Below are positions 53,646 to 63,157 of a stretch of DNA of 64,000 nt, one piece after another. Under the pieces are notes generated by a model. The model did no database searches. It saw nothing but the letters and a program-made list of their open reading frames with translations, and had not been told where the DNA came from. Positions within the stretch are counted from its first letter, which is position 1, and the number at the start of each line of letters is the position of its first letter. Origin of the DNA: Rhodobacteraceae bacterium HLUCCA12 (GTDB lineage Bacteria > Pseudomonadota > Alphaproteobacteria > Rhodobacterales > Rhodobacteraceae); the NCBI GenBank assembly GCA_001314715.1, contig LJSV01000002.1:124001-188000 (forward strand). The letters are read 5' to 3'. The position numbers and the translations under genes are program-made.

Positions 53646-54761
53646 ATGAACATTCAACGGCCATTGGGTGAGCGAGAGCCCAGCCGGTCCGAGGCCGAAG
53701 CGGCGCTTGCGCTCCTGCGCGCTTGGGCAGGCCGGGCATCGGACCAGGAGATCGCTAGCCTCGAGCCGTCGCTGGAGCGGTTGATCCCCGGCAGGCCAGC
53801 GCCGGACTATCCTGTCTTGCGGCGCGACTATCCAGCCGATTTCATGCCCGATATGGCCTATCGGCGCACCATGCCGGACCTTCAGAATGGCCCGGCCAGC
53901 CTGATTCGCGGTGCCCGCAGGCCCATCCAGCATGTCGGCATTTCGAATTTCCGGCTTCCGATCCGCTTTCGCACCCGTGCCTCGGAGGGTTGCGAAGCCG
54001 CGGATCTGACGTTGCAGACCGCCGTGACCGGCACGGTCAGCCTTGATGCCGACAAGAAGGGCATCAACATGAGCCGGATCATGCGCAGCTTTTACCGCCA
54101 TGCCGAAAAGCGGTTCAGCATCGCGGTGATCGAGGCCGCACTGGATGATTACAAAGCCGATCTGGAGAGCTTCGATGCGCGGATCCAGATGCGATTTTCC
54201 TTTCCTTTGAGGATGGAAAGCCTGCGCTCGGGGCTGTGGGGATGGCAGTATTACGACATCGCGCTTGAATTGGTCGATCAGGGTGGCAACCGCCGGCGGT
54301 TCATGCATCTTGACTATGTCTACAGCTCGACCTGCCCCTGCTCGCTGGAACTCAGCGAACATGCCCGCTATGGACGCGGGCAACTGGCAACGCCGCATTC
54401 GCAGCGGTCGGTTGCGCGGGTTTCGGTCGAACTTATCCCCGGCCCGGTCTTGTGGTTCGAGGATCTGATCGAACTCTGCCGTTCGGCGGTGCCGACCGAG
54501 ACCCAGGTGATGGTCAAGCGCGAGGACGAACAGGCATTCGCCGAGTTGAACGCGGCCAATCCCATCTTTGTCGAGGATGCCGCGCGCCTGTTCAGCGCCG
54601 CGTTTCAGGACGATGCGCGCATCGGGGATTTCCGCGTGATTGCCAGCCATCAGGAAAGTCTGCACAGCCATGATGCGGTCAGCGTCCTGACCGAGGGGCC
54701 GACCTTTGCCGCCGACAGCCTGGATCCGACCCTGTTCGCCAGTCTGATCCATACCCGCTAG
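53646..54761 (+). CDS. folE2: GTP cyclohydrolase FolE2 (type IB)
   Basis: This alternative GTP cyclohydrolase I makes dihydroneopterin triphosphate, the first step to folate. The 371-residue length is near the upper end for the family. Signature parts are HVGISNFRLPIRF, LDADKKGINMSRIMR, and YSSTCPCSLELSEH, with the conserved cysteines of the metal site. FolE2 is active without zinc and is often made under zinc shortage. I could not find a clear Zur site. GGAGGG lies upstream of the ATG at 53646. Confidence 0.94.
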   Translation: MNIQRPLGEREPSRSEAEAALALLRAWAGRASDQEIASLEPSLERLIPGRPAPDYPVLRRDYPADFMPDMAYRRTMPDLQNGPASLIRGARRPIQHVGISNFRLPIRFRTRASEGCEAADLTLQTAVTGTVSLDADKKGINMSRIMRSFYRHAEKRFSIAVIEAALDDYKADLESFDARIQMRFSFPLRMESLRSGLWGWQYYDIALELVDQGGNRRRFMHLDYVYSSTCPCSLELSEHARYGRGQLATPHSQRSVARVSVELIPGPVLWFEDLIELCRSAVPTETQVMVKREDEQAFAELNAANPIFVEDAARLFSAAFQDDARIGDFRVIASHQESLHSHDAVSVLTEGPTFAADSLDPTLFASLIHTR

Positions 54762-54803
54762 GACGCACTTTTCGGCGCAAGGAAAAGGGCTTATGTTCGC
54801 GCG

Positions 54804-55778
54804 ATGCGATTGCCCCTGGGCCGTGCCATGCCGCCTGTGCTGACCATCACGCTGAATCCCGCGGTAGACCTTGCGGCAGAGACCGAACACGTGTCGGCCG
54901 GACCCAAACTGCGTCTGTCGGAACCTGTTATTGAACCCGGTGGCGGGGGTATCAACGTGGCGCGCGTAGTTGCGTGCCTTGGTGGCCGCGTGCGTCTCAT
55001 CGCCGCCCTTGGCGGGTTGACAGGCGCGCGGCTGCAGGCGCTAATCGCGGACGCCGGGCTGGACCTGGAGCGCTTTGACGTTCCGGGCGAGACCCGGCAG
55101 AGTCTGTCGGTGACCGATCGTGCCACCGGACAGCAATATCGGTTCGTCATGCCGGGGCCGCGCTGGTCTGACGCGATGGCCGATCAGTTCATGGATGCTA
55201 TTGACGCCGCCAGCCCGGCGCAGGGTTGGGCGGTTCTCAGCGGCAGTCAACCACCGGGGCTTGATGAGGCATTCCCGAGGCAACTCGCGTCGCGTATGCA
55301 GCGGCGTGATGTTCGCCTGATTGTCGATACATCGGGGCCGGCGCTGGATTCACTGATCAAGAATGGAAAGGCCGCGACGCTTTGGGGGCTTCGAATGAAT
55401 CAGGGCGAGGCAGCCGCCGCCGCGGGTCACCCCCTGCCGGATCTGGCGGACAGTCTGGCTTTCGCGCGGACCTTGTATGAGCGCGGCGTGGCGCAGGTCG
55501 TGGTGCTGGGGCGCGGTGCCGAAGGGTCCGTTCTGGTGGCAGATCGGCTTCGCCTGTCATGCCGTCCGCCTGCGGTTGCAGTCAAGAGCCCGGTCGGCGC
55601 GGGCGACAGTTTTACCGGTGCCTTCGTGTTGGAAATGGCCCAAACGGGCGATCTTGCTCAGGCGCTGACGCGCGGCACGGCAGCGGCGGCCGCAGCCGTG
55701 ACCACCGCTGCAACCGAATTGTGCCGGGCCGAGGATGTTGCGCGCCTGATTTCGGGTTGCATGCTCACCCGCCACTGA
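54804..55778 (+). CDS. pfkB: PfkB-family sugar kinase (1-phosphofructokinase type)
   Basis: This 324-residue PfkB-family kinase is of the hexose 1-/6-phosphate type. It has TITLNPAVDLAAETEHVSAGPKLRLSEP, the substrate loop PGGGGINVARVVACLGG, and the catalytic GAGDS signature in SPVGAGDSFTGAF. Substrate may be fructose 6-phosphate, fructose 1-phosphate or tagatose 6-phosphate; sequence alone does not tell. Two starts are possible (54804 or the ATG at 54828). It is followed by trkH after a short gap. Confidence 0.88.
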   Translation: MRLPLGRAMPPVLTITLNPAVDLAAETEHVSAGPKLRLSEPVIEPGGGGINVARVVACLGGRVRLIAALGGLTGARLQALIADAGLDLERFDVPGETRQSLSVTDRATGQQYRFVMPGPRWSDAMADQFMDAIDAASPAQGWAVLSGSQPPGLDEAFPRQLASRMQRRDVRLIVDTSGPALDSLIKNGKAATLWGLRMNQGEAAAAAGHPLPDLADSLAFARTLYERGVAQVVVLGRGAEGSVLVADRLRLSCRPPAVAVKSPVGAGDSFTGAFVLEMAQTGDLAQALTRGTAAAAAAVTTAATELCRAEDVARLISGCMLTRH

Positions 55779-55824
55779 TCTGTCCGCTTGACAGTACTCG
55801 GTGCCGACGCCAAGGGTTTTCGCC

Positions 55825-57273
55825 ATGCCCGACCTCAGACCCGTCGTTCACATCCTGGGCTTGCTGCTGATCGCCCTGGGGCTGACCATGCTGGTTCCCG
55901 CCGCCATCGACCTGGCGATGGGGGGCGGCGGCTGGCGCGTGTTCGTGATGTCGGCCTTCGTTTCGGCACTGAGCGGGGTCGGGTTTGCCCTGGCGACGGC
56001 GAATGCGCGTGTGCCATCGTTGTCGCTGCGGCAATCGTTTCTGCTGACGACCCTGACCTGGATCATCCTGCCCGCCTATGGGGCGATCCCGATCTATGTC
56101 GGCGAAGGCGATCTTGGCCTGACCAACGCGCTTTTCGAATCCATGTCGGGCATGACCACGACCGGCACCACCGTGATGGTCGGACTCGACGATCTGGGGC
56201 CGGGCATTCTGCTGTGGCGCTCGATCCTGCAATGGCTGGGCGGTCTTGGCATCGTCATTGTTGCACTGATCTTCCTGCCGGTGATGAAGGTCGGGGGGAT
56301 GCAGTATTTCAGGGCCGAAGGGTTCGACACGATGGGCAAGATCATGCCCCGCGTGACCGACATTGCCCTGATGCTGGTGCAGGTCTACCTGGGCCTGACG
56401 ATTATCGCGGCGCTGGCCTATGTTCTGGTCGGTCTGGGGGCGTTCGACGCGGTGAACCATGCGCTGACCACGATCGCCACCGGCGGCTATTCCACGCGCG
56501 ATACGTCGTTCGCGGAATTTTCGCCGTCCGCGCAGTATGTGTCGACGGCGCTGATGTGGCTCTCGGGGTTGCCGTTTATTCGCTACGTCCAGTTGGTGAA
56601 CGGCTCGGCCATGCCGCTGATGCAGGACGTTCAGGTGCGCGCCTATCTGCGCTGGACACTTTATGCCATCGGGGCGATCGTGGCCTATCGGCTTGCGCAG
56701 TCCGATGTCGGGTTCGAACAGACCTTGCGCGAAAGTGCGTTCAACACCGTCTCGCTGTGGTCGGGCACTGGCTATGGCACGGCAAGCGTGACCGACTGGG
56801 GCGATTTTCCGCTACTGGTGGTGATGGTGGGCGGGTTCATCGGGGCCTGCACGGCCTCGACCGGGTGTTCGATCAAGGTCTTTCGGTTCATCGTCCTGTT
56901 CGAGGCCATCAAGTCGCAGCTGCGCCAACTGGTTCACCCCAACCGCGTCTCGCTGGTGCATATCGGCGGTCGCCGGGTCGAGGACGAGGTGATCTCGTCC
57001 GTGATCGTGATGTTCACGGCTTTCGTGCTGGGGTTCGGTGTGCTGGTCATCCTGCTGTCGTTGAGCGGGCTTGAAATGCGCACCGCCATCACCGCCTCCT
57101 GGACTGCGATCTGCAATATCGGGCCGGTCTTTGGCCATGGCGTCAGCGGCAGCGGCGCGGTTGACGGGTTCCCGGATTCGGCCAAATGGCTGATGATCGC
57201 CGGGATGTTGCTGGGCCGACTCGAGATGGTGGCGGTGCTGGTCCTGTTTCTTCCGCGTTTCTGGCGCACCTGA
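55825..57273 (+). CDS. trkH: Trk/Ktr potassium uptake membrane protein
   Basis: TrkH forms the potassium channel of the low-affinity uptake system. The 482-residue protein shows the four selectivity-filter loops (MTTTGTTVM, TTIATGGYSTRD, WSGTGYGTAS and a fourth, ICNIGPVFG) and about ten helices. It includes the family segment CTASTGCSIKVFRF. The ATG at 55825 is chosen; the GTG at 55801 is an alternative. The regulatory TrkA is not nearby. It converges on the SPOR/pseudoprotease gene. Confidence 0.92.
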   Translation: MPDLRPVVHILGLLLIALGLTMLVPAAIDLAMGGGGWRVFVMSAFVSALSGVGFALATANARVPSLSLRQSFLLTTLTWIILPAYGAIPIYVGEGDLGLTNALFESMSGMTTTGTTVMVGLDDLGPGILLWRSILQWLGGLGIVIVALIFLPVMKVGGMQYFRAEGFDTMGKIMPRVTDIALMLVQVYLGLTIIAALAYVLVGLGAFDAVNHALTTIATGGYSTRDTSFAEFSPSAQYVSTALMWLSGLPFIRYVQLVNGSAMPLMQDVQVRAYLRWTLYAIGAIVAYRLAQSDVGFEQTLRESAFNTVSLWSGTGYGTASVTDWGDFPLLVVMVGGFIGACTASTGCSIKVFRFIVLFEAIKSQLRQLVHPNRVSLVHIGGRRVEDEVISSVIVMFTAFVLGFGVLVILLSLSGLEMRTAITASWTAICNIGPVFGHGVSGSGAVDGFPDSAKWLMIAGMLLGRLEMVAVLVLFLPRFWRT

Positions 57274-57280
57274 CGCACGA

Positions 57281-57300
57281 CGGCGCCCACCGGGGCGCCG
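57281..57300. terminator. Hairpin between trkH and the SPOR/pseudoprotease gene
   Basis: An 8-bp stem CGGCGCCC/GGGCGCCG with a 4-nt loop lies between these converging genes. There is no T-run, so it is a plausible bidirectional terminator only. Confidence 0.45.
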
Positions 57301-57324
57301 CTTGCCGGCACGTCGCGCCAGTTC

Positions 57325-59133
57325 TCAGTTCCAGCACGATACCAGAACCGTCAGGTCCGCGGATACGCGGGTCAGGATCTCGGCGGGCATGGAGCCGTTC
57401 TCGCGACTCATGGACCCGCGCAACCCGGCCTCGTCCAGCGCCGCGACGATCGCGTCGCTTGAAACGGCGAAGTTCACATCCTCGGGCAGGATGCGGTCCT
57501 CTTGCTCGACGCGTGGCAGCAGCATGCCCAGAACCGCGCCATTGCCGTCAAAGACCGGGCCGCCGGCATCGCCGGGCTGCACCTCGATCGACAGGCGGCG
57601 CAACGCGTCTTCGCCGTTCAGGCCCTGCATGTCCGACAGCCGGCCGAAGGTCAGGATCGGGCGGACCAGCGTATCCTGATACGAAAAGCCCGAGACGCGG
57701 ACATCCGAATCGAGTCTGGGCGAGGCTTCGGCGAACTGCGCGAAGGCAAGCGGCACCAGCGCATCGCGCGGTTCAAGGATGGCGATCCCCGTGTCCTGAT
57801 CGAGCAGACGCACATCGGCTGTATAGGCCTCGTCGATGGTGACGCGCTCGCAGCCATCAACGGCCTCGGCCGTGGTGACGACAGTGCCCACCGTATCGAC
57901 AAAGAAGCCCGAGCGCGAACGCTCTGGACGGCGCACCTCCAGCCCGGCCAGCAGATCGCGCCTTGCCACGGTCGAGGCCGATGCCCCGGCATCGCTGGCC
58001 AGAACGCCCTCGATCGGACGAAATGACGCGTCGAGCGTGTCCAGAACCCGTTCTGCATCGTCGTCGGCGCGCGGCTCCCACAGCAGGGCGTAACCCTTGA
58101 TCATGCCGCCTTGAAAGCGGGCTTCGACATGCGCGCGGGCGTCATCGGACCGGCCGGTGATGACAAAGCCGCTGGAATTGCGCTCGCGCTCGCCATCCAG
58201 GGGGATCACCTCCAGCGTTTGCATGATCTCGTAAAGGCCGAACATTGTCGCCTGTGTCCCCTCCTGACTGATCAGAAGCAGGCGCATGCCACTGTCGTCG
58301 GCCTCTTCGAATTGCGCGAAGGGACTTTCATAGCGATCGAACCGGATCAGGCCCATCGGCAAGGTTGCCTCGATCCCCGCGCGCTCGTCGCTGCGCGAGG
58401 CAAAGCCGAACCGTGCCAGGGCATCCGAATATCCATCCAGCAAGGTGTTGCGCTGGCGGGTGGTCAGATAGCCCGTGCCGTCAAGCCCCTGTGACGCCTG
58501 CCACTCGGCGATCGCGTTTCGGGTGCCGGGGCCAAAAGCCGCGTCAATGGCCTGAGTGTAGAACCCGAACCATTGCAACGCCATCTGGATCTCGGCGCGT
58601 TCGTCGCGAGTCAGGTTGCGCTCGTTGGCGCGGGCCTCTGCCAGCGTCTCTTCTGGCGCCGGTTCGACGGTGGGTTCGGTTGCTTCTGCCGTATTGCGCC
58701 CATTGTCGTCGGACGAGGTCGCGGGCTGAGCGCCCTCGTCATCGGATGATGCGGTGTCTTCGTCGGGCGTGACGGGGGGTGTCAGGGTGCGTTCGCTGGC
58801 CGCGGGCCAGAACTGCTGACCGTAGATGCTGTCATCGGTGACATAGGCGTCCGAGCGAATGACGCGCCGGGCCAGCAACTGGTCGCGCACGGATTCGGCC
58901 TCATCCGGCGTATCGTATGGGCCGACCGCAAGGGCATACCAGCCGCCGGACAGCCGGAACCCGGAAATACCGCCGATATCGGCCTCGTAGCGCCTCGCGA
59001 AATCTTCGGCGGTGCGCAGGGTCGCGTGCGCCTCAAGCTGCACCCAGTGCGACGTCTGGGCGAGAACCGCGGCGGGGAAAAGTACAAGGAACGTCAGGAC
59101 GGATATGAAAAGGCTTTTCGCTGGATTGGTCAC
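57325..59133 (-). CDS. SPOR and peptidoglycan-binding protein with degenerate trypsin-like domain
   Basis: This 602-residue exported protein has a signal peptide (SLFISVLTFLVLFPAAVLAQ), an N-terminal SPOR domain (about 28-105), an acidic linker (about 120-170), a PG_binding_1 domain (about 180-235; LTRDERAEIQMALQWFGFY, then FGPGTRNAIAEWQ), a central region and a C-terminal trypsin/HtrA-like fold (about 405-560). In that fold the histidine, aspartate and serine positions read Glu423 (VTTAEAV), Gly449 (DTGIAIL) and Ala523 (GDAGGPV). It is thus a pseudoprotease. I take the GTG at 59133, which directly precedes the signal peptide. It diverges from glyQ and should act in the periplasm on the cell wall. 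Confidence 0.8.
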   Translation of the reverse strand: MTNPAKSLFISVLTFLVLFPAAVLAQTSHWVQLEAHATLRTAEDFARRYEADIGGISGFRLSGGWYALAVGPYDTPDEAESVRDQLLARRVIRSDAYVTDDSIYGQQFWPAASERTLTPPVTPDEDTASSDDEGAQPATSSDDNGRNTAEATEPTVEPAPEETLAEARANERNLTRDERAEIQMALQWFGFYTQAIDAAFGPGTRNAIAEWQASQGLDGTGYLTTRQRNTLLDGYSDALARFGFASRSDERAGIEATLPMGLIRFDRYESPFAQFEEADDSGMRLLLISQEGTQATMFGLYEIMQTLEVIPLDGERERNSSGFVITGRSDDARAHVEARFQGGMIKGYALLWEPRADDDAERVLDTLDASFRPIEGVLASDAGASASTVARRDLLAGLEVRRPERSRSGFFVDTVGTVVTTAEAVDGCERVTIDEAYTADVRLLDQDTGIAILEPRDALVPLAFAQFAEASPRLDSDVRVSGFSYQDTLVRPILTFGRLSDMQGLNGEDALRRLSIEVQPGDAGGPVFDGNGAVLGMLLPRVEQEDRILPEDVNFAVSSDAIVAALDEAGLRGSMSRENGSMPAEILTRVSADLTVLVSCWN

Positions 59134-59359
59134 GGCTGTCCCATGCTTTGCGGTGTTGTTCTTGATTCTGGCGCCCAGAGCGTAGCAGGCCCTGTGCCGG
59201 ATTGTAGCTAATTTTCCCAAGAAGGGCAGGCCATGGCGAACAGCCATGATCCAGTGTTGCATTTTGTGCCCCTGCGCCCCCCGCCGGTGGATCACGTTGA
59301 CCCCGGCACGCCGCTTGCCTATTGAGGCGCAGACCCCGCCAGACCAGCAGAGGCAACGC

Positions 59360-60280
59360 ATGAGCGACGGCAGCGACAAACCCCGCAGCTTTCAGGAGAT
59401 CATCCTGCGGCTTCAGTCCTACTGGGCGTCCAAGGGCTGCGCGGTGCTTCAGCCCTATGACATGGAGGTTGGCGCGGGCACGTTTCACCCGGCGACGACT
59501 TTGCGCGCGCTGGGCAGCCGGGCCTGGGCGGCGGCCTATGTCCAACCGTCACGGCGGCCAACCGATGGCCGGTATGGCGAAAACCCGAACCGGTTGCAGC
59601 ATTATTACCAGTTTCAGGTCATCATCAAGCCGTCGCCCCCGGACCTGCAAGAGCTCTATCTGGGCAGCCTGCGCGCGATCGGCATCGAGGACAGCCTGCA
59701 TGACATCCGCTTTGTCGAGGATGACTGGGAATCGCCAACCCTCGGCGCCTGGGGGCTGGGCTGGGAGGTCTGGTGCGACGGGATGGAGGTGTCGCAGTTC
59801 ACCTATTTCCAGCAAGTCGGCGGGCATGACTGCAAACCGGTCTCGGGCGAGCTGACCTATGGGCTGGAGCGTCTTGCCATGTATGTGCTGGGCGTCGATC
59901 ATGTGATGGACATGCCCTTCAACGACCCCGATGCGCCGATCCCTTTGAGATATGGCGACGTGTTCCGCCAGACCGAACAGGAGTATTCGCGCTGGAATTT
60001 CGACCAGGTCGATACCGACACGCTGTTTCGCCATTTCGAGGATGCCGAGGCCGAATGCGAGCGCATCCTGTCCGCCCCGGAGAGTGACGCGGCGGGCCGC
60101 AGGATTGTCATGGCGCATCCGGCCTATGATCAGTGCATCAAGGCCAGCCACCTGTTCAACCTGCTTGATGCGCGTGGCGTGATTTCGGTGACCGAGCGTC
60201 AGTCCTATATCGGCCGGGTCCGCGCGCTGGCCAAGCGGTGCGCCGATGCGTTCGTGACCACAGAGGCCGGCGGCGCATGA
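59360..60280 (+). CDS. glyQ: Glycyl-tRNA synthetase alpha subunit
   Basis: The alpha chain of the tetrameric bacterial glycyl-tRNA synthetase carries the aminoacyl-adenylate site. The 306-residue protein has [65 protein letters not shown] and [22 protein letters not shown], all of which are diagnostic. The ATG at 59360 has AGAGG upstream. The stop overlaps the start of the small membrane protein gene. It is separated from glyS by that gene. Confidence 0.97.
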   Translation: MSDGSDKPRSFQEIILRLQSYWASKGCAVLQPYDMEVGAGTFHPATTLRALGSRAWAAAYVQPSRRPTDGRYGENPNRLQHYYQFQVIIKPSPPDLQELYLGSLRAIGIEDSLHDIRFVEDDWESPTLGAWGLGWEVWCDGMEVSQFTYFQQVGGHDCKPVSGELTYGLERLAMYVLGVDHVMDMPFNDPDAPIPLRYGDVFRQTEQEYSRWNFDQVDTDTLFRHFEDAEAECERILSAPESDAAGRRIVMAHPAYDQCIKASHLFNLLDARGVISVTERQSYIGRVRALAKRCADAFVTTEAGGA

Positions 60281-60777
60281 AGGGCCGGATTGCCGCCCTA
60301 GCGCTGGTGCTGGCCGGAGTGGTCGGTGGCGCGGCGATGTATTACCTGCAGGTCTATGCCTATTATGACCGGCTTCCCCCACGCGATACCTTGCGCATGC
60401 AGACCCGCTCCGGCGCGCAGGATCTGCCCATCACCGGGTTCGCGGGCATCGATTCCGACAGCTCTCCGATCCGGTTCCGGGCCTGTTTCAACTTGCCGGA
60501 CCTGCCCGAGGGCGCGATCGCTCATGACGATCCGCAACCGTTGAATGCGCCGGGTTGGTTCGACTGTTTCGATGCCGGCCAGCTTGCCGATGATCTTGGG
60601 GCCGGGCAGGCGCGGGCCTACCTGGTCGACGAGAATTTCCGCTTCGGCTTTGATCGCGTGATGGCCCGCTACCTTGATGGCCGCAGCTTCCTCTGGCACC
60701 AGATGAATGCCTGTGGCGAGGCCCATTTCGACGGCCGCACCATGCCGCAGGGCTGCCCGCCCGCACCAGAAAGCTGA
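60277..60777 (+). CDS. Small single-pass membrane protein between glyQ and glyS
   Basis: A 166-residue protein with an N-terminal anchor ([28 protein letters not shown]) and a probable periplasmic domain carrying several cysteines ([41 protein letters not shown]). It overlaps the glyQ stop by 4 bp and ends 3 bp before glyS, so all three genes are translated together. I recall a DUF6446-type protein at this position in Rhodobacterales, but the family is not confirmed and function is unknown. Confidence 0.75.
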   Translation: MKGRIAALALVLAGVVGGAAMYYLQVYAYYDRLPPRDTLRMQTRSGAQDLPITGFAGIDSDSSPIRFRACFNLPDLPEGAIAHDDPQPLNAPGWFDCFDAGQLADDLGAGQARAYLVDENFRFGFDRVMARYLDGRSFLWHQMNACGEAHFDGRTMPQGCPPAPES

Positions 60778-60780
60778 CCC

Positions 60781-63057
60781 ATGCCCGATGTCCTGATCGA
60801 ACTCCTGTCCGAAGAAATACCGGCGCGCATGCAGGCGCGTGCCAGCGATGACCTCAAGCGGTTGGTGACCGACGGCCTGGTCGAGGCCGGTCTGCACTAT
60901 GCTCATGCCGCCGCCTTTGCGACCCCGCGCCGGCTGGCGCTTGCCATCGAAGGGCTGAGCGCGCAAAGCCCGACCCTGACCGAAGAGCGAAAGGGCCCCA
61001 AGGTCGGCGCGCCGCAGAAGGCCATCGACGGCTTCCTGCGATCCACGGGTCTGACACCGGATGCGCTGGAAACCCGCGAGGACAAGAAAGGCGCGGTCTA
61101 TATCGCCCGGATCACGCGCGCGGGCCGCCCCGCCGCCGCGATCCTGGCCGAGGTGCTGGAGCATGCGATCCGCACCTTCCCCTGGCCGAAATCCATGCGC
61201 TGGGGGGCGGGCAGCCTGCGCTGGGTGCGGCCGCTGCATTCGATCCTGTGCCTGATGACGACCGACGCGGGGGCCGAGGTCGTTTTGCTGGACATCGACG
61301 GCATTCGTTCGGGCGATACCACGCGCGGCCATCGGTTCATGGCGCCCGAACCCTTTGCGGTGAGCGGGTTTGCCGATTATGAGGCCAAGCTGAAGAAGGC
61401 CCGCGTCGTCCTTGATCCGGCGGCGCGCGCCGCGACCATCGAGCACGAGGCCCGCGCGCAGGCTTTTGCGCTGGGTCTTGACCTGGTCGAGGACAAGGGC
61501 CTTCTGGCCGAGGTGGCGGGTCTTGTCGAATGGCCCGTTGTTCTGGTCGGCGAGATCGGCGCGGATTTCCTGGATCTTCCGCCCGAGGTGCTGCAAACCT
61601 CGATGAAGGAACACCAGAAGTTCTTTTCGCTGCGCGATCCGAAATCGGGGCAGATTGTGCGGTTTGTGACAGTCGCCAACCGCGAGACCCGCGACCACGG
61701 CGCCACCATCCTGGCCGGTAACCAGAAGGTTCTGGCCGCCCGTCTTTCGGATGCCAAATTCTTTTGGGAAAACGATCTTCGCAATGTCAGGCAGAACGGG
61801 CTCGAAGGCATGGCGGCGGGGTTGGCCAATGTCACCTTCCATAACAAGCTGGGCTCGCAGAAAGATCGCATAAGTCGCATCGAAGCGCTTGCGCGCGAGA
61901 TCGCCCCGATGGTCGGCGCCAAGCCCGACCTGGCGGCCGAGGCCGCGCGCGTGGCCAAGGCCGATCTGCAATCGGCGATGGTCGGCGAGTTTCCGGAACT
62001 GCAAGGCACGATGGGCGTCTACTACGCCCGCGCGGCGGGATTGCCCGAGCCGGTGGCGCTGGCCTGCAAGGCGCACTATCAGCCGCTGGGGCCGTCGGAT
62101 GACGTGCCGACCGACCCCGTGTCCGTCGCCGTCGCGCTGGCTGACAAGCTAGATACTTTGACTTGGTTGTTTGCAAAAGATGAGCGTCCCACTGGATCGA
62201 AAGACCCATTTGCTCTGCGACGGGCGGCAATTGGGGTGTTTCGTGCTGCGAATGAGAATGGCTTTCGGGTTCCACTTGCTTCAATTATCAGGAACTCGGC
62301 TTTGCGTGTTGCGGCCGAACAGAATTGGCAGTCCTACATCTCGCGAGCAAATGATATTTGGGAGAAAGGCAAAGCACTCGGATTTGACAGGTCTCAAATC
62401 GAGGAAACAGCGGCAAGACTGGCGACGGAAGCCGCTTCCAAAGGCATGATCATTTCTCATTATCCCGACGTTGAAGCCGCTTCCACAGGTCCCAGTTTCA
62501 ACCTTCATGCAGTCGATGTTGACAGTCTGGTGGTCGACCTCCTCGCCTTCTTCCACGACCGCCTCAAGGTCCACCTCCGTGACCAGGGCATCCGCCATGA
62601 CGTGATCGACGCCTGCCTCGCCATGCCCAATAGCGATGATCTCACACTGCTGGTCAAACGGGCCGAGGCCCTCGCCGCTTTCCTCAAGACCGATGACGGC
62701 GAGAACCTGATCCAGGGGTTCAAGCGCGCCTACAACATCCTCACCCAGGCCGAGGCGAAAGACGGTGTCGAATACAGCTTTGGCGCCGATCCCAAGTTCG
62801 CCGAGACCGACAGCGAACGCGCCCTGTTTCAGGCGCTCGATGCCGCCGACCAGGTCATCGCGCCGGCGATGGAGGCCGAGGATTTCGCCAGGGCCATGCA
62901 GGCCATGGCCACCCTGCGCGCGCCCATCGACGCTTTCTTTACCGATGTGCAGATCAATACCGACAACGACATCCTGCGCCGCAATCGCCTGAACCTGCTG
63001 CACCGTATCCGCGCATCCTGCCTGGCCGTGGCTGATCTGACCCGGCTCGAAGGCTGA
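60781..63057 (+). CDS. glyS: Glycyl-tRNA synthetase beta subunit
   Basis: The beta chain of the tetrameric GlyRS carries the tRNA-binding parts. At 758 residues it is longer than the 689 of E. coli. Diagnostic parts are [74 protein letters not shown] and [14 protein letters not shown]. The stretch about 62149-62520 has much lower GC (about 51% by hand count over 62161-62520) than the flanks and rare-looking codons, and may be an insertion or recombinant patch. The last part switches to CTC-rich leucine codons. Confidence 0.96.
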   Translation: MPDVLIELLSEEIPARMQARASDDLKRLVTDGLVEAGLHYAHAAAFATPRRLALAIEGLSAQSPTLTEERKGPKVGAPQKAIDGFLRSTGLTPDALETREDKKGAVYIARITRAGRPAAAILAEVLEHAIRTFPWPKSMRWGAGSLRWVRPLHSILCLMTTDAGAEVVLLDIDGIRSGDTTRGHRFMAPEPFAVSGFADYEAKLKKARVVLDPAARAATIEHEARAQAFALGLDLVEDKGLLAEVAGLVEWPVVLVGEIGADFLDLPPEVLQTSMKEHQKFFSLRDPKSGQIVRFVTVANRETRDHGATILAGNQKVLAARLSDAKFFWENDLRNVRQNGLEGMAAGLANVTFHNKLGSQKDRISRIEALAREIAPMVGAKPDLAAEAARVAKADLQSAMVGEFPELQGTMGVYYARAAGLPEPVALACKAHYQPLGPSDDVPTDPVSVAVALADKLDTLTWLFAKDERPTGSKDPFALRRAAIGVFRAANENGFRVPLASIIRNSALRVAAEQNWQSYISRANDIWEKGKALGFDRSQIEETAARLATEAASKGMIISHYPDVEAASTGPSFNLHAVDVDSLVVDLLAFFHDRLKVHLRDQGIRHDVIDACLAMPNSDDLTLLVKRAEALAAFLKTDDGENLIQGFKRAYNILTQAEAKDGVEYSFGADPKFAETDSERALFQALDAADQVIAPAMEAEDFARAMQAMATLRAPIDAFFTDVQINTDNDILRRNRLNLLHRIRASCLAVADLTRLEG

Positions 63058-63157
63058 CCCCGACCGGCGGCCCTCGGTGCCGGACAGGGCGCCTTGGGGC
63101 CGCGGCGGGCCGCCGACGCCTCTTGACGCGGGGGCCTGCCGGGGTCAGATGCTGCGC

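Noticed and set aside
60298-62076. 592-codon minus-strand open frame opposite glyS
   Set aside because: It is a shadow of glyS, which is unmistakable on the plus strand.
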